DNA of 64,000 nt, from the NCBI RefSeq assembly GCF_022539505.1, contig NC_061514.1, positions 249,290,124 through 249,354,123 of the forward strand, given 5' to 3'. This stretch comes from Lolium rigidum (Eukaryota > Streptophyta > Magnoliopsida > Poales > Poaceae). Below are positions 43,495 to 55,805 of the stretch, one piece after another. Under the pieces are notes generated by a model that was not told the origin of the DNA, ran no database searches, and saw only the letters and a list, made by a program, of their open reading frames with translations. How positions within the stretch are numbered: position 1 is the first letter of the stretch; each line of letters starts with the position of its first letter. The position numbers were made by a program, and so were the translations under genes.

Positions 43495-44943
43495 CTTGAT
43501 AGGAGTATCTTTAACTCCTCCTTAATTTATATAGCACAAACACATTTGTGTTACCATGATCTTAAACGAGGAGACACGAGGTATATTTCAGAAATATGTA
43601 GAAATTAGCACACATGCATGTTACTTTTTAATGATATTGTATGTTACTCAACTTCAAACCAAAAGATAGCACTGCATTTCTTAATCCACAATCATAATTA
43701 GGTTCCTAATCACACTACTCAGCCAGTAGGTTCCCTTCCTAAACATCGTCAAGACGAATTAAACATATTGATCTGAATCTTCAATAGGTGCAATATACAG
43801 ATAGCAAATCAGCAACAGCTGGAACAAAATATAGCAACAGGTGGACCAGAAAATATCCTCTTTTTTTTGCGATGATCAAAAATAGCCTCTTGCAGTTACA
43901 GGCCACGCAGAGAGTATATGTATGAATATCTCCATGTGCATAGCACTGAGCCACTGAGGTTTGTAGCGCACACGAACTACCGTATCGAATCCACGTCTTG
44001 GCCGCCCGCCATGAGCGATAGAAAACTCAGTGTTCTTTTGTCCGTGTATATATCCGTGGTTTGATTCGTCTAAACCAAAATTAAATTAAATCCTGGGTTG
44101 TAGAATATTCGTCGGCCGTCTGTTTGATTAACAACTGCAGCAAGTTGGAAATCTTTAACGGAATAATACGAACAGAGATCAATGGATTAACATACAAGTT
44201 AATATTCTTTGAAGTCCAGTCCTGCAAAGTCTGAAAGAAATAGAAGCATTGGATGTTCTTGCTGCCATCGAATTCACAACTGAAGCCTATCCTGGTACCA
44301 TGCTTTCAGGTACGAAAACTGGTTTGGTTTCTGAAGGATTGTCGGTCTAACTCCGAACCAAAAGGAAAAAAGGGAACACTATAAGACTAAATTTTCATAA
44401 AATTCTACCATATAAGGTACTAAGATTCTGTTATCACGAACGTATACTCATCGCAACCAACAAAAGATCGTGATGATAGAGTCGTATGGAGGAAAACCTG
44501 AAAAACCTGAACCAGTTTTAATTTGTCCCTGTATCTTTGACAAGATTGCAAATCCAATAATTGAAGAACTGATGACTTGTTAAATGCAGCGCGCTCTGAT
44601 TGGAATCCCACTACGAAATCCAAGAGTTAGATTATGGGTACGTTGAATTTGGACTGAGGCCGGAATGAAGTTGCAGGTTATCCATGTGATTAGCATCTCC
44701 CAGTCTGCCGTACCATCACCAGTCGAGACACGCACAACTAGTGCAGTCTACTGCTAATCAGGTCTAATTAATCCTACAAGAGAACATGTGAGTAGAATAT
44801 TGTTCGGAATACCGGGGATAGTCTATGCCTGGTTGATGCGACGGTGCCGTTGAAATTCTTCCAACACTGCGCGCGGCTACCTAGCGAGTTCTTTTTCCCC
44901 TAGCTGGCAGGTTCTACACATTGCAATAATCTAGTTGTGGTTG
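43495..44943. other. Intergenic sequence, nothing identified
   Basis: AT-rich with only short ORFs and no recognisable repeat boundary. Confidence 0.4.
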
Positions 44944-44945
44944 TA

Positions 44946-45183
44946 CTCCCTCCATTCCAAATTAAAATATCTATAGGTTTTAGTTAAAATAAAAAAAGCA
45001 ACTATATACAATATTAACATAAATAATTTTAAATGCACATATATAAAAATATATTTCATGATGGTTCTAAAAAATATTAATCTAGGATTATAAAAGTTGT
45101 CACTTTTTTCTATACAGTTGGTCAGACTTTGAGAAATTTGACTTTATCTAAATATTAGCCATCCTATTTTAGGATAGATGGAC
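44946..45183. mobile_element. Stowaway-type MITE, longer form
   Basis: TA-flanked, starts CTCCCTCCATTCCAAATTAA and ends CCTATTTTAGGATAGATGGAC, so imperfect inverted ends. 238 bp, AT-rich interior with a GGTCAGACTTTGAGAAATTTGAC-type segment common in Triticeae Mariner MITEs. Confidence 0.7.
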
Positions 45184-45185
45184 TA

Positions 45186-46314
45186 TTGCTTTAAATTATG
45201 ATGAAGTTGTTAATCTTGGGTGGAGCGTGTTTGCTCTTGGGATCCGGGGAGCTTGGTATTTCAGAAAATATACGAAACTAACATTTTCGTGTAAGAAAAT
45301 CCTCAATATTTCTTAGATACATAAAAGTGTGTTATAAATGCTTGCAAAGTTTTCCTAAATACGTTGTATTTTCTTTTCAAAATTTACAAAACAATGGCTC
45401 TAAAAAGGCAAAAGGAAAGTATACTCTTTAAATTTATCTTATTTTTTCTACAGAGCACATGAAAAGATATTTCGGAGAGAATGTAACCGTAGATACTAGA
45501 TAGGTATATTTACTTGTATATTTTTTAAGAATTTATGGAGATTTCAAAATAAACTCCTTAATTTCTAAAGAAATAGGCACCTCTAAAATATATATCATGT
45601 TAATCTCATGTTGCATGCACATTGCATAATTTGGGCATCGGTTCTTGGCCTCTAATAGCTACCTATTTCTTTTCATCCCTAGTGGTGTGGTTTGTCAAAG
45701 TAACGCCGTGCACATGTGTTTTTACTTGTTCTCTCACTCAGCTAATCACACCACTCAAACACCTCATCTCACTCACTCATTTGTTACATATCAAAATCAA
45801 AGTTTAGCACAGAAGAATGGCCTAATTAACAAGGTTTATGAGCGTTCTTTCTATCTACAATTATCCAAAAATAATCAAGTTATGAATGACTAAACGGAAT
45901 CAAGAGATTACCTTTTATATGTGAAATTATAGAAGATCCTATTTAAGATCAAACAATTCTATCAAATTGAGTATGATTGTATGTGCATAGCATCTACTAT
46001 CCCATGAATATCAATGAAACCCATTCTTGCAAATGCTTAGGATATCCTCTTTTAGCTGCTAGGTCTATTTTTTCTTCGTTCAAGACTCCTCTTCCTAACT
46101 GAATTAAAAGAATTAGTAGATCTGTTCCACCCAAAATAACAATGCATGTTACGATCTATAGGGAATATGCTCGTCGCGATTGATCACAAGACCATATACA
46201 TACACAATCGAAGGAGTTTTTAAAGCATAAATGCACAACCGCTTCACGAAGCATGCATGTCGTCTGTGGAGATTAGGGACCCGAATTTTGTTAACAATTC
46301 TTGACCTCAGAAAG
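45186..46314. other. Intergenic sequence, nothing identified
   Basis: AT-rich, short ORFs only. The right end abuts a copia LTR without a PBS. Confidence 0.4.
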
Positions 46315-46707
46315 TGTTGGAGATTCGTAGCAGAAAACAAAAAAAAATTAACTAACACAACCCGATTGCCCAGATCTATTTAGGAGTAATGCAGTAATGG
46401 AGATAGTTTCGGTGACGTACCCTCGTAGACCGTTAGCGGTTAACTTTCTGCTAGAACGTGGTTGATGTAGTCGTACTTCGTCACTAACCTCGGGGTCGTG
46501 TAGAAGTCCTCTCGTACCACCATGAGTACCGCAAGTGCAACACCTCGTAGTTTCACACACATACGGTGCTTAACGATGCTCCCAGCCTCAGATCCAGCTA
46601 AGGTTGCGGAAGAAGATCTTCTAGATCTGAATCCCAGCAGCGCTCCCGCGTACCGGTAAAGTACTTCCTGCATGCGCAGCTCTTCGAGGAGACACGGGTG
46701 GATAGAG

Positions 46708-46770
<63 letters not shown>

Positions 46771-46980
46771 AGGGAGAGAGGAGAAAAGCGAGGGGCGCCC
46801 CAAGAGGCTCTCCTTTTTCTCAACGCTAAATTGTGTGTACTCCTCCAAATCCCTCCACTGTATATAGGGACTGAGCATTGTGGGACTAAAGATGGACAAG
46901 GGAGGGGATGGCCGCCTGGGGTTTGAACAAGCAATACCATAATTATGAATCAATCGAGTAAAATCTTGGGACCATGCACA
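46315..46980 (-). mobile_element. BARE/Angela-like copia LTR, 3' part
   Basis: The minus strand ends CTACGAATCTCCAACA. Upstream of that are the typical copia LTR segments: GGTACTCATGGTGGTACGAG, GACGAAGTACGACTACATCA, CTGGATCTGAG, and a promoter zone with TATATA near 46862. The 5' part of the LTR is missing on the right. No copia PBS follows the LTR end, so it is a solo or truncated copy. The ORFs through it (to 166 codons) are not genes. Confidence 0.75.
46711..46765. repeat. (GA)n microsatellite in the copia LTR
   Basis: About 27 GA dinucleotides followed by a G-rich run, in the transcribed part of the LTR. Confidence 0.9.
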
Positions 46981-49141
46981 TAAAACTAAGAATGACAACT
47001 ATGCTCTCATAAGTGGTGCATAAACTAGAAGGTGGAGACTCAACATAAAAGTAAAAGAAGGTCTCTCTGTGCTAGAGCTTTTTATTGAAACAACAAGAGT
47101 ATAAAATGCACTTTTGAGAGGTGGTTGTTCATGTCAACGAGTAGTAAAAAGAGCTATTGTCATCTTCCATACTAAGCAAGTTTGAGAGCGGTTCCAAAAT
47201 ATTTGGGTGAAGCCTCTTTTCATTTATACTACTTATAAAATTGTGACACTCCTCCCAACCTTTGCTTACACATACCATGGCTAACCAAATCCTCGGATGC
47301 CAACCAAGCAATCACAAACTGTGGAGGCGTGCCATTTTCTTATAATTTTCCTATTTTCTTCCCCTATTGGAAGTTGTGGTCAAACCAGCTCTTTTTATAT
47401 ATATACTTTTTTATGTGACAAGCAAGATGAAGCTCGCGAGTCTTTGAGTTACTTAACTAGTATGGAAGACGACAACCACAGTTTTAATTTACTTCCTCAT
47501 GAGCTAAAAACAATGTCACAAAACGAGGAACTCGTTTGAATGTTTTAAAGGTAGCACGCGAGCAAACTACTATGGAATGGCAATGAAATACCACATATAG
47601 GTAGATATGGTGAACACTTTGGCATATTTGGTTTTTGGTGGTTGGATGCATGAATAAAATACTCATACAAATGGAGGCTAGAAAAAGACCGGGTACGACC
47701 AACTAAGAGAGCATAATGACCATAATCATGCACAGCGACAAAATATATTAATCAAAGCATAAAGTGATACATAAGTTGCAAACTAAATGATCATAGAGGC
47801 AAGAATTGACTGGAATGTAGTCATAACATGTTGCAAAACATGTGCCAAGTCAACCCAAATAAAAACATTCACAGGAGAATATATACCACAATATTATGTT
47901 TTTCTATTGTATGCTAAAAACAATGCATGAAACCTTCAATGAAACACTAAACACTCTCAGTATTTGAGACTAATCATAATGAAAACATAATTAACAAGCT
48001 CATCATGAGAATAACATCTAGCAAGATATGCAAAAATAACTATGCCACAGTCTAAAAATGCTTCCATTTGCATCACATACACATAAAACTTTTCTCATGC
48101 TTCCAACGCCAACCAAATGAAACCAAACAACTCTCATATATGAAAAACAAGTAAATGTACAGAGAGATATTGAAACTCAAATAAATGTAAAAGTGGAGCG
48201 TGTCTCTCTCCAACGCAAAATGCATAACAGTGGAGCGTGTCTCACTCCAAAATAAACATGCAAAACAGCGGAGCGTGTCTCACTCCAAAGTAAATATGCA
48301 AAGCGGTGGAGCGTGTCTGACTACAAAGTAAAAATGAATGATGAGATCCAACTTTATTGAAAGTAAACACACAGAAAAAAGTAAAGACGCTCCAAAGATA
48401 ACACATATCACATGAAGGAATAAAAATATAGCATGTTGAAAAATGACCTGGTGCTTTTTGTTGATGAAGAGGGGATGCCTTGGGCATCCTCAAGCTTTGA
48501 TGCTTGTAATTATTGGATATTTCTTGGGGGTACAGGGGACATCTCCAAGCTTGAGATATTGTCCATGCTTCATCTTATTGCATCATTCTTCTCTCCCTAC
48601 ACTTGAAAACTTCCTTCACACAAAACTCAGCACAATTGATTAGCCACATTAGTGCAAATAAAAATATATCAAACCAGCAAGGCTTCAGTAATGGCACATA
48701 TCAAACACTCATTTTAACATATGCTACTGTAGCTACTTCTTCCCAAAGCTCTTTTCACAAAAGAACTCAAAAAGACGAAGCATAAGACGCAAATGCAAAA
48801 CATGGCAGAAATCTATCAAAACAGAGCAGCGGGCAGAGATCGAAATTAAATAAATAGTTCTGTTGCTCAAATCGAAAAATACTAAACTAACGAAAGTTAG
48901 CTAACATACTGGGGCATAAGCAAAAAAATTTGCAGCTCAAAATAACGTTCTGGAGATTTTTAAGAATTTGTTTCGTGACCAGCACAGAATCTGTTTCAGA
49001 ATTGCAAATACCCCAAACACTGCTTTTCTTTCTATTAGAGGCTACCCTTGGCACAAAAACGAAACAAAAATGATAAGGAGAGGTTATTAAAGTAGCAATA
49101 ACTTCCAAGACTCAACAAAACAAAAATAACAGAAATAAAAC

Positions 49142-49191
49142 ATGGGTTGTCTCCCATAAGCGTTTTTCTTTAACGCCTTTGAGCTAGGCGC
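49142..49191 (-). ncRNA. Conserved twin hairpin, second copy
   Basis: CGCCT-AGCTCAA-AGGCG and ATGGG-AGACAA-CCCAT, starting about 15 nt after the TGA. The first loop differs from the other copies (AGCTCAA against AGCTGAA) while both stems are unchanged. Confidence 0.5.
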
Positions 49192-49205
49192 AGAAAGAGT
49201 GCAAA

Positions 49206-51147
49206 TCAAGTATTGTCAAGAGGTGACTCATCAACACCATAAGTTGTCCTATAAATAGAGTCATAAGGTGACTTCATTATTTTTATAGGGAAGTGTTCCA
49301 TACCTCTTTTGAGTGGAAATTGATAACGAATTATTCCATCTCTCATAGCAATGATAGCACCTGCAGTTCTGAGAAACGGTCTTCCCAAAATAATAGGGCA
49401 TGAAGCATTGCATTCAATATCCAAAATAACAAAATTAACGGGGACATAATTATTATTCAATTTTATAAGAACATTATCAACTCTCCCCAAAGGTTTCTTT
49501 GCAGCAACATCAACAAGAAGAACATCCAAATAACATTTTTCTAACGGTGGCAAGTCAAGCATATCATAAACTCTTTTAGGCATAACATAAATACTTGCAC
49601 CAAGATCACATAAAGCATTACAATCAAATTCTTCTACTCTCATATTAATGATAGGTTCCCAACCATCTTCTAACTTTTAGGAATTGAAGCCTCATGTTTA
49701 AACTTCTCTTCCCTCATTTTCATAATAGCACTAGCAATATGCTTTGTAAGAGCAACATTTTGTTCACTAGCATTGGGAGTTTCAGCGAGATTTTGCAAGA
49801 ACTTTATAACTTTAGTAATAGTACAACTTTCAAAATCAAAATCATTTCTATCAAAAGTAAAAGGACAATTATCTCCCACACCTCTAAAAAATTCAGCACG
49901 CTTGTCGGGAACAATTTTAATGGGTTTATACACTTTTCTATGTGGAGTGGGGACTTTTCCTACATTTTCGATTTTGCTAGTAGTAGTAGGAGGTTTGCTA
50001 GGATTGTAAGGTTCAGTATTACTATTTGTGGTGATTGTGTAAACCTTGGCTAAATTATTTTCTCTAGCCATCTCATCTTCTCTTTCCCACCTAGCATGCA
50101 ATTCACCTAACAACCTCATATTGTCATCAATTCTAACTTGAATAGCATTTTCTTGAGCAAAAGTTTTATTCTCAGTATTATCATGAGGAAAAACCTTTAA
50201 TTTAAGAAGATCAACATCAAGAGAAAGGCTATCCACTTTAGAAATAACAACATCTATTTTGCTAAACTTTTCCTCCATAGATTTATTAAAAGCAGTTTGG
50301 TTACTAATAAAATCTTTGAGCATACCCTCAAGTACAGAGGGAGCACTCCTATTGCTATTATAAGAATTACCATAAGAGTTACTAAAACCACTTCCATTGT
50401 TGGGAGGATACTGCCTATAATTATTGCTACCAAAATTAGTCCTATAGGCATTATTATTAAAATTGTTGCTCTTAATAAAATTCACATCTACATTTTCTTC
50501 TTGAGCAACCAAAGATGCCAAAGGAACATTGTTTGGATCCATATAGGAGCATTATTATTTTCAAGCATAGACATAATAGCATCAATATTATCACTCGAAG
50601 TAGAAGTTTCCTCAACAGAATTTACCTTTTTACCTTGTGGAGCTCTCTCGGTATGCCACTCCGAATAATTTACCATCATATTGTCCAGAAGTTTTGTAGC
50701 CGCGCGCCCCAAGGGTCATAGACATAAAAGTGCCTTCAGCAGCTGAATCCAATAAGTTCTTTGAAGAAAAATTTAGTCCTACATAGAAGGTTTGAATAAT
50801 CATCCAATTAGTCAGTCCATGAGTGGGACAATTTTTATCCAAAGATTTCATTCTTTCCCAAGCTTGGGCAACATGCTCAGTATCAAATTGTCTAAACTTC
50901 ATAATATCACTTCTCAAAGATATAATTTTAGCAGGAGGATAATATTTTCCAATAAAAGCATCTTTGCATTTAACCCAAGAATCAATACTGTTTCTACGCA
51001 AAGATAGCAACCACTCATTAGCTCTACCTCTTAATGAGAAAGGAAACAACTTCAAATTAATAATATCACCATCTACATCCTTATATTTTTGCATCTCACA
51101 TAGCTCAACAAAATTGTTGAGGTGAGAAGCAACATCATCGATACTAA
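49206..51147 (-). pseudogene. Athila-type gag-protease, broken
   Basis: The minus strand gives a Gag domain (about 51140-50640: FVELCEMQKYKDVDGDIINL, FPFSLRGRANEWLLSLR, FIGKYYPPAKII, RFDTEHVAQAWERMK-type motifs). An Asn-rich linker and coiled-coil-like part follow (50542-49670), then a retropepsin (49643-49206) with DCNALCDLGAS, LPPLEKCYLDV and ECNASCPIILGRPFLRT. Frames change near 50700, 50540 and 49670, and the Gag start is removed by the copia LTR. The frame ends at TGA soon after the protease with no polymerase, as in the other copies. It shows the family's domain order better than the gapped copies. Confidence 0.88.
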
Positions 51148-51860
51148 TGTTGGAGATATGCCCAAGAGGCAATAATAAAGTGGTTATTATAATATATCTT
51201 TGTGTTTATGATAAATGTTTGCATACCATGCTATAATTGTATTAACCGAAACATTGATACATGTGTGTTATGTAAACAACAAGGAGTCCCTGGTAAGCCT
51301 CTTGTATAACTAGCTTGTTGATTAATAGATGATCATGGTTTCGTGATCATGAACATTGGATGTTATTAATAACAAGGTTATGTCATTGGATGAATGATAT
51401 AATGGACACACACCCAAATGAGCGTAGCATAAGATCAAGTCATTAAGTTCAACTTGCTATAACCTTTCGATACATAGTTACCTAGTCCTTCGACCATGAG
51501 ATCATGTAAATCACTTACACCGGAAGGATGCTTTGATTACATCGAACGCCATTGCGTAAATGGGTGGTTATAAAGATGGGATTAAGTATTTGGAAAGTGT
51601 GAGTTCAGGCATATGGATCAAGAGTGGGATTTGTCCATCCCGATGACAGATAGATATACTCTGGGCCCTCTCAGTGGAATGTCATCTGATTAGCTTGCAA
51701 GCATGTGACTAGGTCACAAGAGATGACATACCATGGTACGAGTAAAGAGTACTTGTCGGTAACGAGGTTGGAGATACCGATGATCGAACCTCGGACAAGT
51801 AAAGTATCACGTGACAAAGGGAATCGGTATCGTATGTAAATGGTTCAATCGATCTGTCAA
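51148..51860 (+). mobile_element. BARE/Angela-like copia LTR, 5' part
   Basis: Starts TGTTGGAGATATGCCC, preceded by ACTAA, and follows the copia LTR pattern (GAGGCAATAATAAAGTGG, CCATGCTATAATTGTATT, GACCATGAGATCATGTAAATC, ACACCGGAAGGATGCTTTG, GACCGATGATCGAACCTCGG-like). It breaks off near 51860, where Tekay-type LTR sequence begins; the exact edge is uncertain. Confidence 0.8.
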
Positions 51861-53541
51861 CATGAATTCATGTATGATTATTTGAGAAATTAAATCTTAA
51901 GAAGAGTCAATGAGAGGAAAGTAGTTTTCTTCAATAAAGAAAACCAAGGCACCTAATTTTATTATGTGTGTGCATAGCATAGTTGTGTGAAGTGATGATG
52001 TGCTTAGTATAGTTCTTGAGCTTGTTGAGTGATTATACCTCGTATTCAAATTTAGACGCTAGCACCGGAGAATACCAGGAAGAAGGAGGTTGCTATCAAG
52101 AGGAGGAAGAGGAGAACTTTGAGAACTACCAAGGCAAGCTAATACTCTTGCAAAGTGCAAAGCTCCTTTGGGGCAAGGCACCATGATTCTTACCTTTCTT
52201 ACCATAAGCATATCCCAAGTTTTTGCCCTACAAGTTTTTACTTGTTTATTCAAGAGTTACTTTGATTAGTTGATTTTGGTCTAAGTGAAGAAGATTACTA
52301 GAGTAGCAAAGTTAGTCTCAAGTTAGCCAAGCAAGATAGCACCCCTCATGATTAGTGCTAGTGCTAAATACTAAAACTTGACTACTCTAGATGGGAACAT
52401 GTGACTTGAATTGATTCTGAAACCTTGGAATGATGAATCATTCCATTGAATTATTTTTGAAGATGTTTTTGGACCAAGAGAAGATTATGATTTTTGATAT
52501 AAAACTGATATTGGTTTGAATGCGATACCTTTCCAATTTTGAGTACCCCCACAATACCTGATTATGGGTAGGGCTTAACTGGAAGTTTATGCATCTTAGT
52601 ATGGGTTCCCTCTGAACACACATCATAGGGGTTATGCCGAGGCTGCCTCCGTTGTTTATGAATGATGTGAATTGAGGTGAATTATCTGGCCAAGCCCTGT
52701 GCAGTTCCTAGGTTGACAGCTGGTCTTCACTGGGAGGCCAAGCTCATGGGGAGAGGTGCTCATACTAGGGTTTGTAAGTGAAAGGTTATGGTTGATGATC
52801 CGCGTACTGTGTTACGATGATTCGGGGTTATCCCGACGGATGAAATCAAATGTTGTGGCACAAGTGTGCAACCTCTGCAGAGTGTAAATCTATTCGAATA
52901 GCCGTGTCCACGGTTACGGACGGTTGGAAAGGCCATATAGTTTCCGGTGTCAGATTTTTAGAAAGTGTTGGTGAAATGAATGGTGGCTTGGTGACTGGTT
53001 TGAATTACAACAGATGTGGTGGGAATGACACTAATGTTCCCACATGAGTTAGTTAGCATTGGAATAAGTCTTTGTCAAATACTTGTGAACTAAAATTGGC
53101 TTTATGCAAATTAAACTAGAGCTTAGCACCCCCTCACTAGAATTAATAGTACTTACATTAGTATTAGTTTGCGAGTACTTAAAGTACTCACGGCTTTGTC
53201 CCTGGCTATTCAAATGGCCAGAATATGACGATGAACAGAACTACCAAGGAGATGACCAGCAGGACGCCTACGATAACTAGGAGTCTTCCGACGTCAAGCG
53301 TTGGCCTGTGGACTAGAGAGTCCCTTATCTTTACGCTTCCGCTATGAACTTGTGTTTGTTCGTTGATCAATAGATCAACTATTTGTGTAATATGGATCAT
53401 GTGATTCAAGTTGAAAGACAATATGGTTTGTAATAAATGATGACTGTGATACTTAACTATTATGCCTCGCAACAACAATATTCCTGGGATTGCGATGAAT
53501 GACATAATAGGCATCTGGACTTAAAAATCCGGGTGTTGACA
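51861..53541 (+). mobile_element. 5' LTR of the gag-only Tekay-type element (3' part)
   Basis: Ends GGGTGTTGACA directly before an initiator-Met PBS. Contains CTCTGCAGAGTGTAAA and other segments shared with the Tekay LTR at 10336-11134. The first part is missing to the left of about 51861. Confidence 0.7.
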
Positions 53542-53544
53542 AGT

Positions 53545-53557
53545 TGGTATCAGAGCC
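53545..53557 (+). other. Primer-binding site (initiator tRNA-Met)
   Basis: TGGTATCAGAGCC, the standard plant iMet PBS, 3 bases after the LTR end. It fixes orientation and the left boundary of the internal region. Confidence 0.9.
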
Positions 53558-53773
53558 ATTGTTTGACCTTAGGAGACCCTAGTTAGAATGGACGTCTGAA
53601 AAACTTAATTTCAAAACAAATGAAGTGAATATTTGTGAAAAACTTATTCTCGCTCTTATCCTTGAGATCTTTTTAGAAATGAGAATTTCATGCTCTACTT
53701 TTTCTTTTGAGAACTACATAAAAGTTTACACACTTGACCACTTCTTTAACTTACTCATCCTCCTTTCTCACAG

Positions 53774-54247
53774 ATGGAGTACAAATGGGAATTCTATCAG
53801 CTTGGTCACGGAGGAAACCTGATGTTCGAGAAGGATTTGAAGCAACTAGTGGACTATCTAGGACGCCCGTATCCCGAGTTCTTTGGAGCACCCCTCAACA
53901 ATCACTCCGGAGGACCACCTCGGTGGGAAGTTTCTGCTGATCTACGAAGAAAGCTTGGAACCCCGGTATGGGAAACCATCTGGTTTTCTGTAACGGGAAA
54001 CACTTGGAAGGAAGGACTAGTCCGAGCAATGCAAGAAGCAATTGCCCGTCTATGTGGACAAAATGAGAACAAGATCAAGAACACTCGCTTCATCTACTAC
54101 CCAAGACATGACCCCATGGGAAGACCGATGAACATGCCCCCGCACACGGAGATGAACCACTATGTAGCACACCTCGACTTCATGATGTACAAGACCCGCC
54201 AGGAGTTGGACAATGCCCTCGCCTCTCGCCAAGCACATTACCCGTGA
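53774..54247 (+). CDS. Unknown pre-gag ORF of the Tekay-type element (157 aa)
   Basis: An uninterrupted frame from MEYKWEFYQLGHGGNL to a TGA at 54245-54247. I do not recognise a domain. It has a mixed, soluble-protein composition with several Trp and Tyr, PPRWEVSADLRRKLGTP near the middle (about residues 48-64), KIKNTRFIYYPRHDPMGRP (about residues 100-118) and MNHYVAHLDFMMYKTRQELD near the end. There is no signal peptide, membrane segment or Cys cluster. It lies 230 bp after the LTR and 285 bp before gag in the same direction, so it would be translated from the same transcript or a spliced form. An ORF in this position is reported in some rice Tekay-like elements with no known function. It is intact here although pol is gone, which is notable. 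Confidence 0.7.
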   Translation: MEYKWEFYQLGHGGNLMFEKDLKQLVDYLGRPYPEFFGAPLNNHSGGPPRWEVSADLRRKLGTPVWETIWFSVTGNTWKEGLVRAMQEAIARLCGQNENKIKNTRFIYYPRHDPMGRPMNMPPHTEMNHYVAHLDFMMYKTRQELDNALASRQAHYP

Positions 54248-54532
54248 AGACGAAGAATCCACCCCGAAGAGTAGTATCACTTCAGCACTTGAGTAGGTGT
54301 GAGTTGTATCAGGATTCCCTTGTATCGTAGAGCGAATGAATGGTTCTTCAAACCAACGGTGTGTTAGAATTGTAATGTGTGATGTTTGGTATGAATGAAA
54401 AAGTGTTTCTGGTTTTTACCCCCTCAACACTACTCAAGTTTTCAAGTTTTGAACTTTTGAACTATCTTAAACTTTAAACCAAACAAACCATAGAAATTTC
54501 CCTCTTATCTTATCATCCACTTTGATGTTCAG

Positions 54533-55732
54533 ATGGCCCCACCAACCCGCAGCGCCAACCAAGACGCCATGATGCAGATGCTAGAGATGATGATGGCTGA
54601 CCGAGAAGCCGAGAGAGCTGAACGCCAAGCCAACATTGCTGCACTGCAGCAGATTGCTCAGAACAACAACGGCCATGGAAACCACGACCACCCTGGGTCA
54701 AAGCTGAAGAACTTTCAGAACACCAACCCACCTATTTTTAGCAAGACCGAAGAGCCACTAGACGCAGATGACTGGCTCCAGACAATGGAGAACAACCTAG
54801 AAGTTGCGGGAGTTGAAGCCACCGAGAAAGTGTTGTTCGCCACCCACTACCTGTCAGGACCTGCACGAGCCTGGTGGACAAGCGCCCGCGCAATGAATGC
54901 GGGGCAAATGATGACCTGGGAGGACTTCAAGACCAAGTTTAGCAAGTACCATGTGCCCCAAGGACTGATTAAGAAGATGAGAGACGAGTTCCGCGAACTC
55001 AAGCAAGGCAGAATGTCTATGGTAGAATACCGCGACAGCTTTCTTACTCTATCAAGGTACGCCCCGGACGAAACCGACACCAATGAGAAGCGGAAGGAAA
55101 GATTTCTGAACGGACTCCACGACGAGATGCAGACTGTACTGGTCAACATTCCCTTTGCTGACCTAGAAGCCCTGGTGGACTCCGCCATCCAGATGGAAGG
55201 GAAGCTTCACCAAGCCAACGAGAACCGCAAACGCCGGATGATGAACCAGCATGGGTCCAGCAATACCCAGAAGTACCGCAACAACTCATCTGGAGGATTT
55301 ACTCCAAGATACAACAAGCCCACTGCTCAGAATTACCGCCCAAACTACACCAACAACCACGGAGGACCCCCGAAGCCCGGAGGCAACAACAACAACAATC
55401 ACACCAGCAACAACAACCCCAACAACAACAACAACAACGGGAACAACAACAACAACAACACTGGCCCTAGGACTGGAAGCAACGCCATCCCCGTCGCCAA
55501 CAAGGACAAGGCCACCATCACTTGTTATGAGTGTGGAGTGGTTGGGCATTACTCCAATGAGTGCCCCAAGAGACTAGCCAAGATTGCCGCCAACACCGCT
55601 GCACCTGCTCAGAACCAACGCCGCTTTGCCGCAAGAAGGAACCAGAACAACAACAACGGCCGCCTCTACAACATGACTGCAACAGAAGCCCAAGAAGCAC
55701 CCCAGGCCATGCCAAGTATGTTTTCCTGTTAA
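54533..55732 (+). CDS. Gag polyprotein of the gag-only Tekay-type element (399 aa)
   Basis: An intact capsid/nucleocapsid precursor. The N-terminal helix-rich part (MMQMLEMMMADREAERAERQ) is followed by the Retrotrans_gag domain at about residues 60-205 (DADDWLQTMENNLEV, LSGPARAWWTSARAM, WEDFKTKFSKYHVPQGL, ELKQGRMSMVEYRDSF, FLNGLHDEMQ). A long Asn/Gly-rich linker (about residues 240-325) carries an AAC-repeat tract, then comes a CCHC knuckle (CYECGVVGHYSNEC, about residues 331-344) and a basic tail. In autonomous relatives this frame runs on into protease; here it stops at QAMPSMFSC. The protein would form virus-like particles and bind RNA; helper pol would be needed. The start is the first Met, 40 nt or so after an AT-rich leader. 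Confidence 0.9.
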   Translation: MAPPTRSANQDAMMQMLEMMMADREAERAERQANIAALQQIAQNNNGHGNHDHPGSKLKNFQNTNPPIFSKTEEPLDADDWLQTMENNLEVAGVEATEKVLFATHYLSGPARAWWTSARAMNAGQMMTWEDFKTKFSKYHVPQGLIKKMRDEFRELKQGRMSMVEYRDSFLTLSRYAPDETDTNEKRKERFLNGLHDEMQTVLVNIPFADLEALVDSAIQMEGKLHQANENRKRRMMNQHGSSNTQKYRNNSSGGFTPRYNKPTAQNYRPNYTNNHGGPPKPGGNNNNNHTSNNNPNNNNNNGNNNNNNTGPRTGSNAIPVANKDKATITCYECGVVGHYSNECPKRLAKIAANTAAPAQNQRRFAARRNQNNNNGRLYNMTATEAQEAPQAMPSMFSC

Positions 55733-55793
55733 ATCATATCGCCCAATCTCTCGGAACCTAACTTTTCTTAAAATCTCAGGACGAGATTTGTTT

Positions 55794-55805
55794 AAGGGGG
55801 AAGGG
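55794..55805 (+). other. Polypurine tract of the gag-only element
   Basis: AAGGGGGAAGGG just before the LTR start TGTAACACCCC at 55808, also part of the stretch GGACGAGATTTGTTTAAGGGGG conserved in this group. Confidence 0.85.

Larger units (their letters stand above)
46981..51147 (-). mobile_element. Athila-type gypsy internal region, second copy
   Basis: Minus-strand internal sequence: gag-protease (49206-51147), twin hairpin (49142-49191), post-gag block with TGGGCATCC-AAGCTT tracts near 48480-48560, then degenerate 3' sequence paralleling 17200-19150. It is diverged from the copy at 15588-24338. Its 5' part was cut by the copia LTR at 51148; no LTR of its own remains in the window. Confidence 0.75.

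Noticed and set aside
46440..46940. Possible gene with TATA box and long minus-strand ORF
   Set aside because: The TATA box, leader and end sequence match a copia LTR; the ORF is the LTR read through.
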